Position numbers and translations under genes: made by a program
Notes under the pieces: model-generated
Databases searched by the model: none
What the model saw: only the letters and a program-made list of their open reading frames with translations
What the model was told of the DNA's origin: nothing
In this document: one piece after another, positions 23,350 through 35,080 of the stretch
How the letters are laid out: every line of letters starts with the position of its first letter
Position numbering within the stretch: position 1 is the stretch's first letter
Assembly (NCBI GenBank): GCA_013398955.1
Contig: VWPU01014912.1
Coordinates: 186,001 to 250,000 of the forward strand
DNA length: 64,000 bases
Direction of reading: 5' to 3'
From: Callaeas wilsoni
Lineage: Eukaryota; Chordata; Aves; Passeriformes; Callaeidae

Positions 23350-24320
23350 GGAAAGCACTCTAAGGGAATTCAAAGTCCAATAGTGGGCCCAGTATTGTGC
23401 AACTTATCCATCAATTACTTGGATGAAGGGGCAGATGCCTCTGCAGCAAGTTCTCTGCAGACACAAAGCTGGGAGGAGTGACCAACACTCCAGAGTGCTC
23501 TGCAGCCCTCCAGAAGGGCTTTGGCACGATGGAGAGATGGGCAGAGAGGAACCTTCTGACATTCAACAAAGGCAAATCCAGGTTGCTGCACCTGGGAAAG
23601 AATAAACTCACAGAGCAGCACAGGCTGGAGGCTGACCTGCTGGGAAGCAGCTCTTCAGAGAAGGACCTGGGGGCCCTGGTGGACAACAAGCTGTCCGTGA
23701 GCTGGCAGTGCCCCTGCAGCCAAGAAGGGCAATGGTATCCTGGGGTGCCTTAGGAAGAGCATTGCCAGCAGGGCGAGGGAGGTGATCCTGTCCCTCCACT
23801 CAGCCCTGGTAAGGCCACATCTGGAGTACTGTGGGCAGTTCTGGGCTCCTCAGTACAAGAGAGGCATTGAGCTCCTGGAGCAGATCCATGGAGGGCTATG
23901 AAGATGATTAAGGGACTGGAGCATCTCTCTTAGAAGGAAAGGCTGAGGAAATTTGGCCTGTTCAGCCTCAAGATGAGACAACTTGGAGGGGACCTGACTA
24001 ATGCACTATCTGAACAATGGCGTCAGGAGGATAGAGTCAGGCTCTTCTCAGTGGTGCCAAGCAATAAAATAAGAGGCAGAAACTGATGCACAGGAAGTTC
24101 CCTTCGAACATGAGGAAGAACTTCTTTACTGTGCAGGTGACCAAGCACTGGGACAGGTTGCCCAGAGAGGTTGTGGAGTCTTCCTCACTGGAGATATTCA
24201 AGAAACGTCCGGACACAATCCTGTGCAAGGTGCTCTGGGATGGGCCTGTTTGAGCAGTGTTTGGACTGATTGGCCCACTGTGGTCCCTTCCAACCTGACC
24301 CATTCTGTGATTCTGTGAAC
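23350..24320 (+). mobile_element. CR1 LINE, longest copy (about 970 bp)
   Basis: Plus-strand CR1 covering the last part of ORF2 and the 3' terminus. It begins near the reverse-transcriptase palm (gggcccagtattgtgcaact) and passes through 'gatgggcagagaggaacctt', 'ggaggggacctgactaatgc' and 'gttgcccagagaggttgtgg' to 'gacccattctgtgattctgt'. It has the 'cctgtttgagcag' 3'-end type. The 5' two-thirds (ORF1 and endonuclease) are absent. CR1 moves by target-primed reverse transcription; this copy is dead (see the ORF2 entry). Confidence 0.96.
23372..23897 (+). pseudogene. CR1 ORF2 reverse-transcriptase C-terminal relic
   Basis: Conceptual translation gives the palm-to-thumb part of a CR1 reverse transcriptase. 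One frame (to about 23720) contains DTKLGGVTNTPEC, MERWAERNLLTFNKGKSRLL and EKDLGALVDNKLS. The +1 frame then continues with [29 protein letters not shown] and [14 protein letters not shown]. Defects seen are an in-frame stop (tga) about 12 codons in, near 23420; a frameshift near 23720; and a catalytic box that reads F-S-A-D where CR1-type enzymes have F-A-D-D, so the first metal-binding Asp is lost. It cannot encode an active enzyme. Confidence 0.92.
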
Positions 24321-25587
24321 GCAGAAATAGGCAAATTGTTTTCCTCTGGTGGCTCTTTGCAGCCACATCGCTGCAGACTACATGGTCCTGTGGAGCATAG
24401 AGCTGTAGAGATTTGGGTCCCTGGAGCCCAGGGCTGGGAAAAAACCTTTATTTATTCTATACATAGAGGCATGAAATGCAGCATAGAGGAATATAAAACA
24501 CACCAATGCATGAGAACCAACTTAGCTGTGCTTAGACAAAGGACTTGTGGCTGCTTCCTTCTCACCTTCTCTCTCACGGCTGCATGGAAAATAAAAACAG
24601 TTGTGGCTATAAATAGAGCCACTAAGGAAGGAGGACAAATCCTGCATCATTCATGAACATGAATCTCAGACATTCTGCCAGAGCATAACTTAAACATTTG
24701 CTTACATCAAAGTGGAGCATGATCAAAAACTGCAGGCTTCCCTCAAGGCTTTCATTCAAAAGAGAAATAGAGAAAGAATTGCACTCTACCTCTGTTGCTA
24801 GATGCATTGTATAAATGAAAATTAATGTAAACAGTCTGGAGATAACTAAATATTAAATGCACACAATTTATATAGCTTGAAGGAAAACAGTAATTGGTTA
24901 AGCTCATGAGAGAGCTGAAACTCCACACTCTATTGTTTTATTCTTTAGCAAACAGAGAAAGAAATGGGTAAAAAAGAGCTACAGCACCATTCATAGGTCA
25001 TCATTATCTCCCTGAGTAGCAGAAGGGAATGCCTTCACGTTCAGGCCCCTACAGTCACAGGCAATTATATCAAATTCTAAGACCTACCTAAATTAAGACA
25101 CTCTGATGGATCCATAATTCCTCCAGGGATCGGCATAGCCCACACCAGACACTGCAAACCCACCCTGAAGCTGCCTGATTTGGCAGGAAGGCTCCTAACA
25201 CAAACACTGAGTTATTCAGCAACAAAGCCAAGCCCTTGCCCACACAACATCCACTCACACACCCCGAGCACAAGCTGTAAATCACTCCTCTAGACAGCGC
25301 AACAATGGAAAGACCTTCAGCACCTATAACCACAAGAGGTAAAATCTACACTGGGCCACCAATAAAAACCAGGGCAAACTAAGGGCATGGCCAGTGCTGT
25401 AAATCTCCTGTAAGGGTGGGAAATATCTTGGGAAAATTCCTCAATGGACCACCTGCCATTTTTTCCAGAAAAGCTTTGTTGTTCCTGCTAATATCACCCA
25501 GGGAAAATTCTTTCATGAACCTAGGAGACTCTTGGTGTTCCTGGCACATCAGCCTGCTCTGTCAAAGACACACTCTCCTGTCAATCA
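24321..25587. other. Intergenic, no gene seen
   Basis: Unique sequence. A 128-codon plus frame at 24270-24656 starts inside the CR1 end and runs into unique DNA, with no recognised motif. Composition is ordinary; no repeat recognised. Confidence 0.5.
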
Positions 25588-25625
25588 GTTAATCCAGTTA
25601 ATGAGCGATAGTTAATTGAGTTAAT
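25588..25625. promoter_or_regulatory. Four-copy GTTAAT homeodomain-type motif cluster
   Basis: GTTAAT occurs at 25588, 25597, 25611 and 25620, all on the same strand. The sites form two pairs 9 bp apart, offset by 23 bp, and the 23-bp unit is imperfectly duplicated. GTTAAT is the half-site of HNF1-type homeodomain factors. Function is inferred from motif density only; a chance tandem duplication explains it equally well. Confidence 0.35.
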
Positions 25626-25727
25626 GACCGCAGACTTAAGGATAGGATGTTACCAGGGAGCTCAGAGCTTTTCTCTCCAGGGTGCTACTGTCTACAGCCT
25701 TCACAGAAAGCCAAATCTTTTCCCATT

Positions 25728-25826
25728 TATTTTAACATATTCTTCAAGATCACGTATGTATCTTACTATAAGCTTGCACAGTGCTGAGCACAACCAGGCT
25801 TTGGTGCCACTGCAATGCATATTTGC
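25728..25826 (+). repeat. Ancient L3/CR1-like LINE 3' end
   Basis: 'cgtatgtatcttactataag' followed by 'cttgcacagtgctgagcaca' and 'accaggctttggtgccactg' resembles the amniote L3-type 3' region ('ctcttactatgtgtttgtac', 'agtgcctagcacaatggggt', then 'cctggt...gcactac'). The order of blocks is right and divergence is high. A short 76-codon frame across it is not a gene. Confidence 0.55.
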
Positions 25827-26029
25827 CAGGTTTTTTAGTAAATACTCCCAGTGATTTCAGCAGGGAACCGTGCTGCAAAATTGCTCTTCAAGACCTCGTA
25901 GTTCCTAGTAAAATCTGAAGGAGACAGGAAGGATGTCAGAGTATACCTCAGATCCTACAGCAGATCACCAAGTACTGATGTAAGAATATTTTTAAAGTGT
26001 AATTCTGAACATATGTAAGTCATAAAATT

Positions 26030-26150
26030 ACTTAAAATTTCTAAGTGTACCTCACCTCCAGGTAGTAAGTGGGATTCAGATCCCCAAATTTACATATCAA
26101 GTTGTGTGTTTATATTTAGGTATGCTCAGACTCCAGATTCTGTTTAGAGT
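26030..26150 (-). repeat. Possible MIR-type SINE remnant, minus strand
   Basis: 'ccaggtagtaagtgggattc' then 'agatccccaaat' and, further on, 'cagactccagattctg' follow the reversed MIR order (agctagtaagtggcagag, gggattcgaacccagg, then ctccagagcctgtgctct), but with an insertion between blocks. Weak. Confidence 0.35.
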
Positions 26151-26160
26151 GGAACAAGAG

Positions 26161-28729
26161 CTTCCAGCAGATGAATAATTTTTTCATTAAATAGGCAGCT
26201 AAAGTCAGACTTAGGTTTTAAAAAATTAATAATTAGAGGAGCTGAAATTTGTGTATGATGGGTGAAGGTACTGTCAAGTCTGTTTCCTGAGTCAGCTTTC
26301 TGTCTTTCTGATACAAACCTGGTTGCATGCAGCCTCTTGGATATATGTTTTTAATCTTTTCCAGGTGAGGATTAAAGTCTCACTACATTTGTCTGTTTTG
26401 GGGTTTTTCTGTGACCTTTAAAGAGCCATCAGCATTCTTCTGTTAAAAATACTTTTTCCTGTGCTTGGTAAAAATTTCTCTCTGACTTCTTATTTTTTAT
26501 TTGTAAACCTGCTCACCTCCAAATGATGGTCAGTCAACAACACGTGAGCAGCTCGTATGAAAAATTTTAACAGATCTTTTGAAATAGAAAGCAGTATAGT
26601 AAGTCTAAGATAACAGTGTGGCTGTAGGCCTAGCCAAGCATATCAGCTTCTTCAAAGGGGCAGAATTCAGCCTTACTGGAAATCATTCCTACTGATCATC
26701 TGCACTCTGCTATCAGGTCATTGTGCAGTAAGACGCTCCTTGCATATTTGCATATCTCTGAGGGACTTTGTCACTATTCCGCATTTAAATGGCTCAGGTG
26801 AGCAGGTTATAACCACCAGAATTTGCAGTTATGGTAGAAGGGGAAAGCAATGCAATTTATAAGTTTGTACAATTTTAGTTTTGTCCCACCATAGGCCAGA
26901 AAACAACAAGCACTATAATGATCTCTACATCATGTATGCAGCCCAGAGAAATGAATTAAGTTGTCTGTCAAGGAAGGAGTAATGCATATTACTTCCAATA
27001 CCTATCTCCATTGGATTTCCCTGAGTTTAATATGTATATTTTATACCTACCTATACATAGATAAACATTATTTTTTAGATTAAGGGCAACTAGCCAGCTA
27101 GTCCTCCACAACAATTTAAAACAAAAACAGAGTATGAATTCCTTATATGTTTTAGGTTGAAATACATCTGATTTATATTCTGGTATTAAAACACCTCTCT
27201 CAAGGTTTCTAATCTCCATTTTGAGCATTTTCTTGTCCTTTAGAAATCTATTATTCATGTCCCCTCATGAACCTATAGCTCCATATAAACATATGCAAGT
27301 AGCAGGGAAGAAAAGTGTCTGCCCAATGGAAATGGAGATTTGAATTTGGAGTAAGTCAGTACTGAAAAGGGTGTTTGGGCAAACGGAAATAGACAGGAAT
27401 TGTCTTTTGGGGAAAGAGAAATTAAAGTAATAAATTCTGAACTACAAGGAAGATGCAAAGTTGTGCAAAACTCTAAAGGATAGGATGGTAATTGGAAATG
27501 GACTTGGTCTTTTTTTCCTCATTGAAATCTCACTGAGAGTGCTTCTCCAAGATTCCTGCTTTGGGTGCTAACTCTGCATACAGACCGTGCAATATTCAAG
27601 GCAGTTCTCTATCCCTCTTCGGAAGAATTACTGTGAAATCCATTTTTCAGATGTACAACACTGACCAGTTTCTTGCTCCACACACTGACTGATCACTGAG
27701 GATGAAGAGAGTTCCCGTCAGTTCCTAAGTATGCAAACAGAAAATTTCTGGCCAATGCACTTATCGTTTGGGCTTGATTTTTCTCCTAATGTAGTAAAGA
27801 TTCGGGACACAGGGGCAAACAGATTGTGTTTTGAAACACTCAGGAAAGTCCCATAGTAGAATTACTTTTCACTCTCCATTGGCATAGTTCAGAAGGGAAA
27901 GCGCATCAAGGCAAAGAAGATGTTTATTTAAAACACACTGGAAATTATTACACATCAATTCATGGAGGAGGAGGAAGATTGCACCAAAGTCCTCAATAAA
28001 CGACTTCCTATGTTTAAAGAATTTTGGTCTTGGTCCTATCTTCCCTAATGAATCTCTTCCTGAAATTTAATCATACGCTATCAGAGTTACTCATTCTGTA
28101 TCAGTAGCACTCAAAAAGTTAAACTATGCTTATTCAAACCCATAACTTTATTTTTTCTTATATCATCTGGCTCAAAATCATTGAACTCAACAGAAAGTGA
28201 GCCATTTCCTTATTTTCTGTGCCATATAATTACTATTACACATTCAATTTTCATTCCTTATTATAGATGTATTTTACAATGTTTATAACTATACATGAAT
28301 AAAAGTCTAATTGAATCAATACCAAATCCACATTTTCCAGCTAATCATACCAATAATTCTCCTTTGTTTTCTCTATTTATGTCAGTGGATACCTGAAAAA
28401 ACAATTAATGCAGTGTTGCTGTAGAGCTAAGGAAGTAAATTGACTTCCAAAGCTGGGGAATCTTTTGTGAGAATTTAATTTTCAGAATGACTGAATAAAT
28501 AAGCCATTGTTATTTAAAAATTAAGCTTACTCATATGAAACCTGACAAAGTGCTGTCAATAACATCTCCTAATAGCTACCTACTTCTACAAGAATACGCT
28601 GATCATAGAAAGGTGCTGATAAATAACAGCCTGTTTGCTCTTCCGCTGCAGTGCCGTAACTCACCCATATTTATAATGTGCCATTTACTAAAGTGTGCAT
28701 GTTTATAGGCTCTCTGGAAAAGTCTGATA
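26161..28729. other. Intergenic, no gene seen
   Basis: About 2.6 kb of AT-rich unique DNA. An 89-codon minus frame at 26989-27258 is lysine/leucine-rich and unrecognised. No repeats recognised. Confidence 0.5.
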
Positions 28730-30090
28730 AGGACAGAGATTGGTGGCAGGCTATGCTCCAAATGACTCAAACTTCCTTTCCCTGCTGATGCTGGCTTTCA
28801 GCAAAGCCGGAGAGGAACGGTCGGCATCCTTCAGCAGTTCATTTTCTGTGCTCTCCTTGAGCTATGTGGCAGCGGGCATGAAAGGAATGCAAAGTCACGC
28901 TCTTGTGGGCTGCCCTTCAGCTTCATTATTTACTTTACACTCTTCTACCTGAATGCATCAGAAAGGGCTCTTTTTAAGACTTCTCCCTCCCTGCCTGCTT
29001 TTAACAGGAGCCTGCTGCGTGGCTCTGTTAGTCTAATCTAAGCTGGTGGGAGGGCCTGCTCCATGGCTTCACCAGGTGCTGAGCTGGAGGGGGCTCCTCA
29101 CAGCCATGTTCTGAAAAGCTTCGTTATTTAGCCCTATTTTTCCAATGCCCACCCACCCCGCCTTCGGCACGGCCATTCTTTAATTGCAGCCCGAGCTTAA
29201 CGCAAATTCTTCCTGAAAGCATTTTTAGGCAGTTCCAGAGTTGCTTTTCATTTATGAGGGCTGAATGGTAGCTTCGACAGCATACGTATATCCAGCTTAG
29301 CAAAACGGGTATATAAAAGAGGTAAGAAAGGGCTTTGTCATGCTTTCAAAGCATAAGTGTAAAACTTCAGGTTTAGCCAGTGCCAGAGGAATTTTTCCAG
29401 AGTAAGAAATACCCTAAACAGCTATTCTGCTGATGTCTAATATGGAGAACAAAGAAATAATTATTGAGAATTAACTCATTATAACTTCAATGTGAGGACA
29501 CTGGGGAGGGTGTACTGGAGCGAACAGCAGAAAACCAGCCCGAAACTTCTACCAGAGCTGCCAAACTTTGGAAAGCTGGCCTGGGAGGTGGAACAAAAGC
29601 CATGCTGGTATTGCACTTTGTTGATAACGTCCTTCCATCAGTTGTGTGGTCCCAAAACAACCTCATCAGACGGTCCTTTGTCAAAAACAAATTTAGACCA
29701 ATCCACCATATGTAATTCACAGTCATGGCTTGACAACATTCTGCAGTTATCCCAAGCAGACACAACTGTTTACATTTTACACACTTAATTGGGTCTGGTT
29801 CAGTAACATTTTTCATTGGTGTGTCTGCCAAAATTATTAAGTTATTAGTACATGCTGAATCGGTGCCAAGGAAAATATTTGCGAATAAAATTGGCCTTAT
29901 CTGTATAAATGCCAAAAAGGTTTGTGTTTTTTGGTGTGTGCATGTCTATTTTTAAGACTTTACTCTTATACGTATATGCAAATGTTAAACAACATGACTG
30001 GACATTGATGTAGCATATTAGATCAAGGTAGTCTAGAGTTTGGATGTGACCCTTGGGATTATGTCTTGTCTGCCATGTTTCCTGCTGCTA
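28730..30090. other. Intergenic, higher-complexity unique block
   Basis: Compositionally balanced, non-repetitive sequence with more GC and more CpG than its neighbours between 28780 and 29290, then an AT-rich part at 29480-29930. A 142-codon minus frame (29487-29915) and a 98-codon plus frame (29492-29788) overlap; neither has a recognisable motif. Could hold conserved non-coding elements (see findings). Confidence 0.45.
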
Positions 30091-30262
30091 TAGAACCACA
30101 GAATTGTTTGGGTTGGAATGGGCCATAAGGATCATCCAGTTCCAATCCTACTGCCATGAGCAGGGGTATCTTCTGCTAGACCAGCTTGCTCCAAGCCCTA
30201 CCCAACATGGCCTTAAACACTTCCAGGGATGGGGCACCCACAAGTTCTCTTCTCTGTTGCCA
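30091..30262 (-). mobile_element. CR1 LINE 3'-end fragment
   Basis: Minus-strand CR1 of about 170 bp. The plus strand reads 'tagaaccacagaattgtttg', 'ggttggaatgggccataagg', 'atcatccagttccaatccta', 'gccatgagcaggggtatctt', 'aaacacttccagggatgggg' and 'cacccacaagttctcttctc'. It is the only CR1 between 24.3 and 41.0 kb. The frames at 30053-30437 on both strands run through it and are not genes. Confidence 0.9.
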
Positions 30263-33159
30263 CAGAGGAGATATATGGTGTCCAGTAGTAAAACCTATGG
30301 AGGAATCTTCTTCTTAAATCACTTCTTAGCAAGGTGTGATGGACTAGCCACCATATCCACACTGAACTTGTGGGAGAGGGATCCTCAAGCTGGAATTCGG
30401 TCCCCAGTATGCAACATTCATCGCAACCTTTAAACATGAACCTGTAATACTACACAGTTCAGATCATCACAGCCACTCTGACATCTATCTTTCTGTCTAA
30501 CACCCCAAACTAGGTATTTAAATTCACATCCAATCTTCACTACTTACAAGGAATTATAGAAGTTCAGCTAGTTGCATATTTTTTTTTAACACACAGCTTT
30601 TTGAAATCCTAATGTATGTTGGTTTTGTGACTGGTCACCAGAGTCACCAGAGAAAGAGCAATTTTGTTACTGGGAGGTAGATTCTTTTTCAGTACTATCT
30701 GCAGCTTCAACACAGATTCAGGAAAATGCTTTCTCAAAACCACTTACTCACACTGTGTCTCTGCTTCCCAGCTGAAGAGGAGGTGTGCTATGTTATTTAA
30801 AAATGCCCCTTTTTAAATCTTGTGGAGAGGAAAATAGTTTGTAAGTGGCAACTATTCAGGGAAATTTTCTCCCACCTCCTCAGGAAATAAGTTGTTTACT
30901 GTAATATTCTCAGTAATTCTTATTCAGACCATCAAAATGTGAGTTCCTCAAACTCTCCAACTCCTTAAGATCTCTCCTTCCCTGCAGCCCGTTCATGGGA
31001 AGCAAAGAATGACCTGAACTCCCACACACTTAGGCAGGGGTTACTGTGGCTTAAATTTATAGGGAACAGGACTGATTATTAGTATTGAGCCTCCTGTGAG
31101 GTTAAAGAACAATGTTGAGATAAAGAACAAAAGCACAAGCTTTACTCTTTAGTGTAATTGGACATCGAAGATGGACCCTTGTATTTATTTGGATTAGAAG
31201 ATGTATAATCAACATGGCAAAGGTAGATGACAGAGTTTGCAAATCTGTGACATGATAACATCAGAGCTCAGTTCAAATAATGAAAAGGGGGCAAATTTTC
31301 CACCTTCATTAAAATGTCTGTGGTATCACTATCTTCATGGGATTTACAGGTGCAATTCATCTTATCCTAATGCACACATATAAAACACATCAGCTAAGGA
31401 GCTCTGCAGAAGGCTGTTTCCCTTCATTGACAGTAGATAAAGTCCAAGGTGACTAGCCAAAATGTGGATATCTGCACTGCTGAGAGCTAAAAAACAAGGC
31501 ACAGCAAATTCAACTTCTATGAATTGCCAAGAGGTTTTTTTTAAATCTGCTTAATTTCTCAGGTCTCAAAATTTTGATGGATCTTTTAAGTACTCAACAA
31601 GCCCACATGAGTTTTTCAACATCTGGGAAGATCAATATGCCAGTATATTATTAGTTTATTAAGCTGAAAAAACATATTCAGTTTAACTTCTCTAGATAAT
31701 GTGTTTCCTTGGAATGAGCACACAAATGTATGAAATACTACTTCAAAACCAAGTTTAATTCTTCCATATGTTTAATGAGCATACTTTGAAAAGCACAGGT
31801 TTTCATATCACCGTATGCTGGTATTTTTAGTGCTTTTTATTTTATCGTAGTCTCCTTTTTAAGGTAATCTATGTGGAGTTGCAGCAATTCTCCACCCTTT
31901 GCATGACATCCCCTAAAAGTTATTGAGCATGAAAGAACAAGAGTCAACCTTGACCTCACCTTCTCTGTATTTGAAAATGGGCCTTTATCTTAATGTTCTC
32001 AAGTTGTGTGTCCTGCTTTGATTAATATACCCATTAGCTATCGCTTCTAGTTTTTTTTCAATCAGTTAGCATACAACACACATAAGGAAGCCTTGAGGTT
32101 AATTTTAAATGACTTTTCCACATGGTAACTAAGAGATGGCATTCCTGCAATGCTGACTGTGCAGCTGCACAGGGTAAGGTGGTGGACTTTGTCTTCGGGG
32201 AAGCAAAGAAAACTTGGAATCAATGCCTTTTCTGACATAAATGCTTCCATGAAGACACCAAGGCAGTGTTCATACCTATGTTGCCTTTGGGCAACGTGAG
32301 GTTCAGCTTCATCTCACTCAGCCTGGTTGATGTGTCGAGGTAAGAAGATATGGATTTTCTTCCAGTAATGGGTACAGACAGAACGGAAGTTCCTGAGGGT
32401 GATTTTCTTATTAAGATCTACGAATCTCCTCTGGAGGTGGCTATATCTATATCCAGGGGATGTAGGAAATGGGATTAATCTCACAAGCCAGGTACACCTT
32501 GCTAGTTTTCTAGATTCCCCTAATGTATAGAAAATAAAAAAGATACACTTTTTTATTCAATTTAGCCATCCTGTTTTATTTGTTCACTGGAGAGGAGAGG
32601 AACTGGACATTTAAAATGCCTTTCCTTTATGAAGTTTAAGAGAGACACTTAGGGCTTTTTTAGGTGAGAGGAATACTGCCTGAAATAGGGATAAGCAGGG
32701 TGATTCCAGGCTGTAAGTCATCTACTTATTATTTTACTGTATTTTGAAAAATGGGAATCCACTGTTTCTTATAATCAAGAGGAGTTAGCAAAATCCTATT
32801 AAAAAGTAGTTATAAAGTTTCTATGGAAAAAAAAAAAGGAAAAAGAAACAGGATGGTTTAGCTGGAAGGGATTGCTCTTGCATTGCTCTCCTATGTGTCA
32901 CATCCCTACTTCTGGACACATCTCTCTCCTCTTGTTTAGTTCCCAATGGCTATGCAGCTGCTCTAAGAAAGAAGACTCCACCATTCATGCGAGGGATGAC
33001 AATTCTTCATCACTTCCACCTTTCCACCCTGACAACTGCTGACCATGGTGGGAGCAACACAGAAAGGAACTGCCTTTATTATATATAATTTTTTTTAACA
33101 TCAGTAGAAAATAAAGCCTTCCACCTGCTATTGTGCAGCTGAGTTTCTAATCTCTGGTG
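30263..33159. other. Intergenic, no gene seen
   Basis: Nearly 2.9 kb of AT-rich unique DNA without a recognised interspersed repeat, except a faint MIR-like stretch near 31945-32010 (cttctctgtatttgaaaatg) and an A-rich run at 32826-32850. Longest frame 62 codons. Confidence 0.5.
32826..32850. repeat. Poly(A)-like run
   Basis: Twelve or more A followed by gg, five A, g and aaa. No retrocopy body recognised upstream. Confidence 0.7.
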
Positions 33160-33260
33160 CCAGTGCGGCTGCTGAGAGACGACCCTCAAGCGAGAGGAAG
33201 CGGGGTCAGGCGCGCACAGGGCAGGACGGCTGTGCTGATGTGATGTGACACACGCATGTC
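33160..33260. promoter_or_regulatory. Local CpG-dense patch
   Basis: Seven CpG dinucleotides fall between 33166 and 33228 (near cagtgcgg, gagacgacc, agcgag, agcgggg, ggcgcgc, gacggc) in an otherwise CpG-depleted region. Far below CpG-island length. It may be a small regulatory element or the remnant of a GC-rich insertion; the sequence does not distinguish these. Confidence 0.35.
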
Positions 33261-34791
33261 TCTACAGCACCCAGTAAAGATATCCCCAGTTGTTAATTGC
33301 TGGGAAAAACTCGTTATTTCCCCCATGGGCAGCAACTCTGGACTGCATTCAGCATGCTGGCATAGAAACTAACATCAAAATTATTTCACTTGCTTTTTCT
33401 ATGGAAATACACGGTCAAAGACTTTTATTTTTGTTTTTAATGATCAATCATAAGGAGGTGGCAATTAATCCCAAAGAACAACTCCACACATCATTGTTGG
33501 CTCCAGCTATTGGTGGAACTGATAAAAGAAACAGAGTATGAGAATATGGAGCCATTGATAATCTGATAATGAATGCTGCTTATTAGGTGCTTTCCCATGT
33601 GTTTTCTTTGATTTAGAGTCCAGGCCCTAAATAGCAATTTGTTCACTTTATCAACAAAACAGTTTGCAAGGCCTTTTGGAGACCAAGCAGGTGAATGCTT
33701 CCAGACCCCTCTGCAGTTCTTATTTTTCTGGTCAGAGCTCATTTGTCTGCAGCAAATTTGGGTGACAACCAGAGAAAAGTCGCCTTCAATTTACATGCAA
33801 AGCCAGGCATTAAATGGACTCAGAAGGTGCTGCACATCCACCAGGTTTTGATGATTACCAGGGGCCTCTGCTCTCCTGACAATTAAACCTGAAATATTGT
33901 GACAGCCAGCACAGGTGACAGAGGAAGGGATGGTAGGAGCTGAATGTCTGGGAATGTCTGGGTACCAAAAGCAAAGGTAAAGAGCCAGCACTATAGGCTG
34001 TCAGTGCTTAGATCATTTTGTAGCTGAAACCAGTGACATTGGTGCTTACTTTCAGATGTCAGCTGGAAAATGCCCTCAGTTTTCTTTTTTATAAAATACG
34101 TCTAATTCTATTTGTCTTCTTCTAGGGGATCCTGATGCCTTTGGGTTGCTAATGTTTTTGGGTGCTCTAGGCTTCTTAGGAAATATGAGCTACTCAAGCA
34201 GTGGTGGAAGTGCAGTGAGCACAGGTGCACTCTGCACTATACAATATGCATTTCATCCATATAGGATGCTAATGCCAGTTTAGAGAGGAAAAGGAAGTCC
34301 TAAGCAGATATTTTTCTGAATTAGCAAAGACTATAAGGGTGTAGTGGAGTTTGAAAGAATTTCAAATGAGGAATCAAACCAGAATTTATCTGGTTATAAA
34401 AATCCCCAAGAATCTTTAAAAGGAATGAAAGTGTGAAGGCTATCCCTTGACTTAATTATACGTTTGTTATTTATGTAATATTCTGACCTATCCAAAACTT
34501 TTCTTTGCACACGTAGTTCTTCACATAAGAGTGATTTTCTTCAGCATGTGTTGCCCAGCACTCCCAACATAGGTCCATTTTAAAAATCGGTGCAGCCATA
34601 CATGATAAACAAGGTATTGGGAGGGACTCAGAGGACAACTTAACACATCAATTTGTACAGCAGTCTCAGCTGGTTTAATGGTTATGGAGGAGGATAGATG
34701 TTTCTAATTCTAGGACATGCCATGGTGAAGCCAAGCCTAGTCCAGAAAAAGTTTTGGTGATGGATAGAGTTTTGGAGATGGATAAAGTTTT
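33261..34791. other. Intergenic, no gene seen
   Basis: Unique sequence. Several 60-83-codon frames on both strands (33290-33991), none recognised. A splice-acceptor-like pyrimidine tract ending in AG at 34124-34125 precedes a short open stretch, judged not to be an exon. Confidence 0.5.
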
Positions 34792-35080
34792 TGGCTAGGA
34801 TAGAGTTAAATTTCTCCACAGCAGCTGGTATGGTGCTATGCTTCTCTTCCTAAGTAACCATTACATGTGATGGAAACCTGACTTCTTGGGGATGGCCAAA
34901 CATCTGATGGAAGTAGTGCATGGATTTCTTATTTCATTTTGCTTTGCCTGTTAAGTTGTCTTTATCTGAACTCATGAGCTTTTACAGTTTTACTCTTTCA
35001 ATTCTCTCTTCCATCCCATGTGGGGAAGTGAGCCAGCAGTTGTGTAAGGGTTAGCTGCCCACCAGGGATAAACCACAACA
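34792..35080 (+). mobile_element. Degenerate solo LTR, avian ERVL-like
   Basis: The 5' part reads 'tggctaggatagagttaaat' followed by 'ttctccacagcagctggtat' and 'ggtgctatgc'. The 3' part reads 'ttaagttgtctttatctgaa', 'ctcatgagcttttacagttt', 'tactctttcaattctctctt', 'ccatcccatgtggggaagtg' and ends 'gataaaccacaaca'. This order matches avian endogenous-retrovirus LTRs that I place in the ERVL group. The central promoter segment (TATA region) is missing. No internal retroviral genes flank it, so it is a solo, non-functional relic. No clear target-site duplication is seen. Confidence 0.72.

Noticed and set aside
34126..34283. Possible exon: a pyrimidine tract ending in AG, then about 51 open codons and an internal CAG/GTGCAC donor-like site
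   Set aside because: The translation is low-information, matches no family I know, and one acceptor-like site per few kilobases is expected by chance.
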